Below are positions 39,397 through 40,338 of a DNA stretch of 40,338 bases, piece by piece (within the stretch, counting starts at the first letter, position 1; every line of letters begins with the position of its first letter). The notes below the pieces were generated by a model. That model was not told the origin of the DNA. It saw only the letters and a list, made by a program, of their open reading frames with translations, and did not search any database. The position numbers and the translations under genes are program-made. The stretch is from Tissierellia bacterium (GTDB lineage Bacteria > Bacillota > Clostridia > Tissierellales > Peptoniphilaceae), in assembly GCA_030538075.1 (NCBI GenBank), contig JAUNUQ010000014.1, positions 1 to 40,338 on the forward strand. The letters are read 5' to 3'.

Positions 39397-40338
39397 TTAG
39401 AAGTCATAATCATCCACATTCTCTGGAGTGAAAACTAGTAGTTCGTGATAGTATATCGTGTCATCGCTAATTTGCTCCGCCTCTGGATAACCTGGGATAT
39501 CAACCTTTCCAACCTCGTTAAAAGCCTTCCCCTCTACTAATTCAGAAGCAATTGTCACCCCAAATGCAGCCCACTTTCCTGGATCCCATAAAACGGATTC
39601 AATCGCCGCCCCACTTTCAAAAGCAGGTTTTGCAAGCTCCGGCGTCAGACCTCCAACTACATAAATCTTCCCTATCATCCCCTCATCCTCAATCGCTTTT
39701 GCTGCCGAACTAAAAGCTTCTGTTGAAGATGTAGTAATACATTTTAGATCTGGGTACTTCGTAATCAAGTCTTTTGCAATTTGATAAGCTTTTTGAGGAT
39801 CGGCATCACAAGACTCAACAGCAACCAATTCTAAGTCAGGATATTCTTCCGCTGCATATTCCTTCATGATATCTACTCTCTTGGTCATAAACTCATTTGT
39901 TAAAGTAGCAGTGATGATGGCATACTCACCGGATTCTCCCACGGTTCTAACCATACTATCAATCCACACTTTACCCATTTCTACTAGATCCATCAATCCA
40001 GCATAGATATCGCGTCCTTCTTTTTCTGAGTCTAGATCCCAAGTAACAACTTTTATACCCTCTTCTCTGGCACGTTTTAAAGCGGGTACAATTGATGAAG
40101 AATCCATACATGCAACGACTAATGCATCAACTTCTCCCGCATTCACTAAATCGTCTATGATCTTTATTTGTTCAGTTGAGTCTGCAGAAGCGGGACCCTT
40201 GTATAATACCTCATATCCCAATTCCTTACCAGCTTCAATCGCTCCTTTAGCAGCAACTTCAAAATATGGGACACCAGTAGCAAATGTAACAAATCCTATG
40301 GTTCCTTTTTTTTCAGTGCTCTGTTCATCTGATCCTTC
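39397..40338 (-). CDS. Sugar ABC transporter substrate-binding protein (RhaS/LsrB-like), N-terminus outside window
   Basis: The frame is open to the window edge (about 313 codons visible), so the signal peptide lies beyond. Visible start is a linker 'GSDEQSTEKKG' and the first strand 'TIGFVTFATGVPYFEVAAKGAIEAGKELGYEVLYKGPASADSTEQIKIIDDL'. This, with 'VTWDLDSEKEGRDIYAGLMD' and 'KAYQIAKDLITKYPDLKCITTSSTEAFSSAAKAIED', is the pattern of the Peripla_BP_4 family close to rhamnose and autoinducer-2 binding proteins. Asp/Arg ligands for the sugar are present in the expected blocks, but the exact ligand cannot be read. It is the first visible gene of the importer operon and is probably a lipoprotein. 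Confidence 0.88.
   Translation of the reverse strand, partial: EGSDEQSTEKKGTIGFVTFATGVPYFEVAAKGAIEAGKELGYEVLYKGPASADSTEQIKIIDDLVNAGEVDALVVACMDSSSIVPALKRAREEGIKVVTWDLDSEKEGRDIYAGLMDLVEMGKVWIDSMVRTVGESGEYAIITATLTNEFMTKRVDIMKEYAAEEYPDLELVAVESCDADPQKAYQIAKDLITKYPDLKCITTSSTEAFSSAAKAIEDEGMIGKIYVVGGLTPELAKPAFESGAAIESVLWDPGKWAAFGVTIASELVEGKAFNEVGKVDIPGYPEAEQISDDTIYYHELLVFTPENVDDYDF

Noticed and set aside
1-40338. CRISPR array, insertion sequence, tRNA or rRNA gene, integrase or prophage genes
   Set aside because: No regularly spaced direct repeats, transposase motifs, tRNA-like cloverleaf with CCA end or phage genes were found on either strand by inspection.

Overview
The window reads as a strictly anaerobic, low-oxygen Firmicute of the Clostridia type. 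The evidence is a selenocysteine formate dehydrogenase wired to HydB/HydC-like (NuoF/NuoE-like) subunits, Firmicute-style AGGAGG ribosome binding sites, sigma-A-like promoters, a YczE/DUF6483/DUF2975 gene repertoire and a ThyA/DHFR of clostridial flavour. Base composition is close to balanced over most of the window but becomes visibly A+T-richer after about 34.7 kb. The species cannot be named from this sequence.

Region by region. 1-1383: a minus-strand operon of DUF2975 membrane protein, small XRE regulator, an unrecognised 96-aa protein and a DUF362 protein cut by the window edge; its promoter is surrounded by TATCGA-type palindromes. 1.5-2.5 kb: a PrcB-like protein and dihydrofolate reductase, convergent on a shared terminator. 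2.66-4.8 kb: an orphan molybdopterin oxidoreductase with a Cys active-site ligand. 4.8-5.25 kb: a gap with a decayed ABC-transporter ATPase tail and two strong hairpins. 5.25-9.1 kb: a five-gene lipoate operon (two tandem class-I amidotransferase-like hydrolases, lipoate ligase, lipoyl synthase, an unknown protein). 9.2-11.3 kb: nitroreductase, YczE-type membrane protein and YfcE-type phosphodiesterase. 11.5-14.2 kb: a PepT-like M20 peptidase with an AbgT-family transporter. 14.7-21.2 kb: the formate dehydrogenase operon (NuoE-like, NuoF-like, a NuoG-like stub, FdhA with UGA/Sec, ferritin-like). 21.5-30.1 kb (plus strand): thymidylate synthase, then a membrane TrkA_N/RyR-like protein, a TIR-TM-propeller protein, FtsH and a ProC-family reductase. 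30.2-33.2 kb: a zinc ABC operon with its own Fur-family regulator and a striking palindromic operator. 33.3-34.6 kb: CPBP protease and a DUF6483 protein. 34.7-40.3 kb: a rhamnose/AI-2-type ABC importer with an MtaA/CmuA-like methyltransferase.

How the genes work together. The formate dehydrogenase operon should couple CO2/formate to NAD(P) and probably ferredoxin; a simple open-reading-frame reading splits its catalytic subunit in two, but the UGA at 16843-16845 followed by a textbook bacterial SECIS hairpin shows it is one 894-residue selenoprotein. The zinc operon is plausibly autoregulated by the last gene acting at the 37-bp palindrome. The most novel-looking unit is the overlapping TrkA_N-RyR / TIR-propeller gene pair followed by ftsH, which looks like a membrane-anchored ligand-sensing and NAD-cleaving or signalling module, possibly a defence or stress system.
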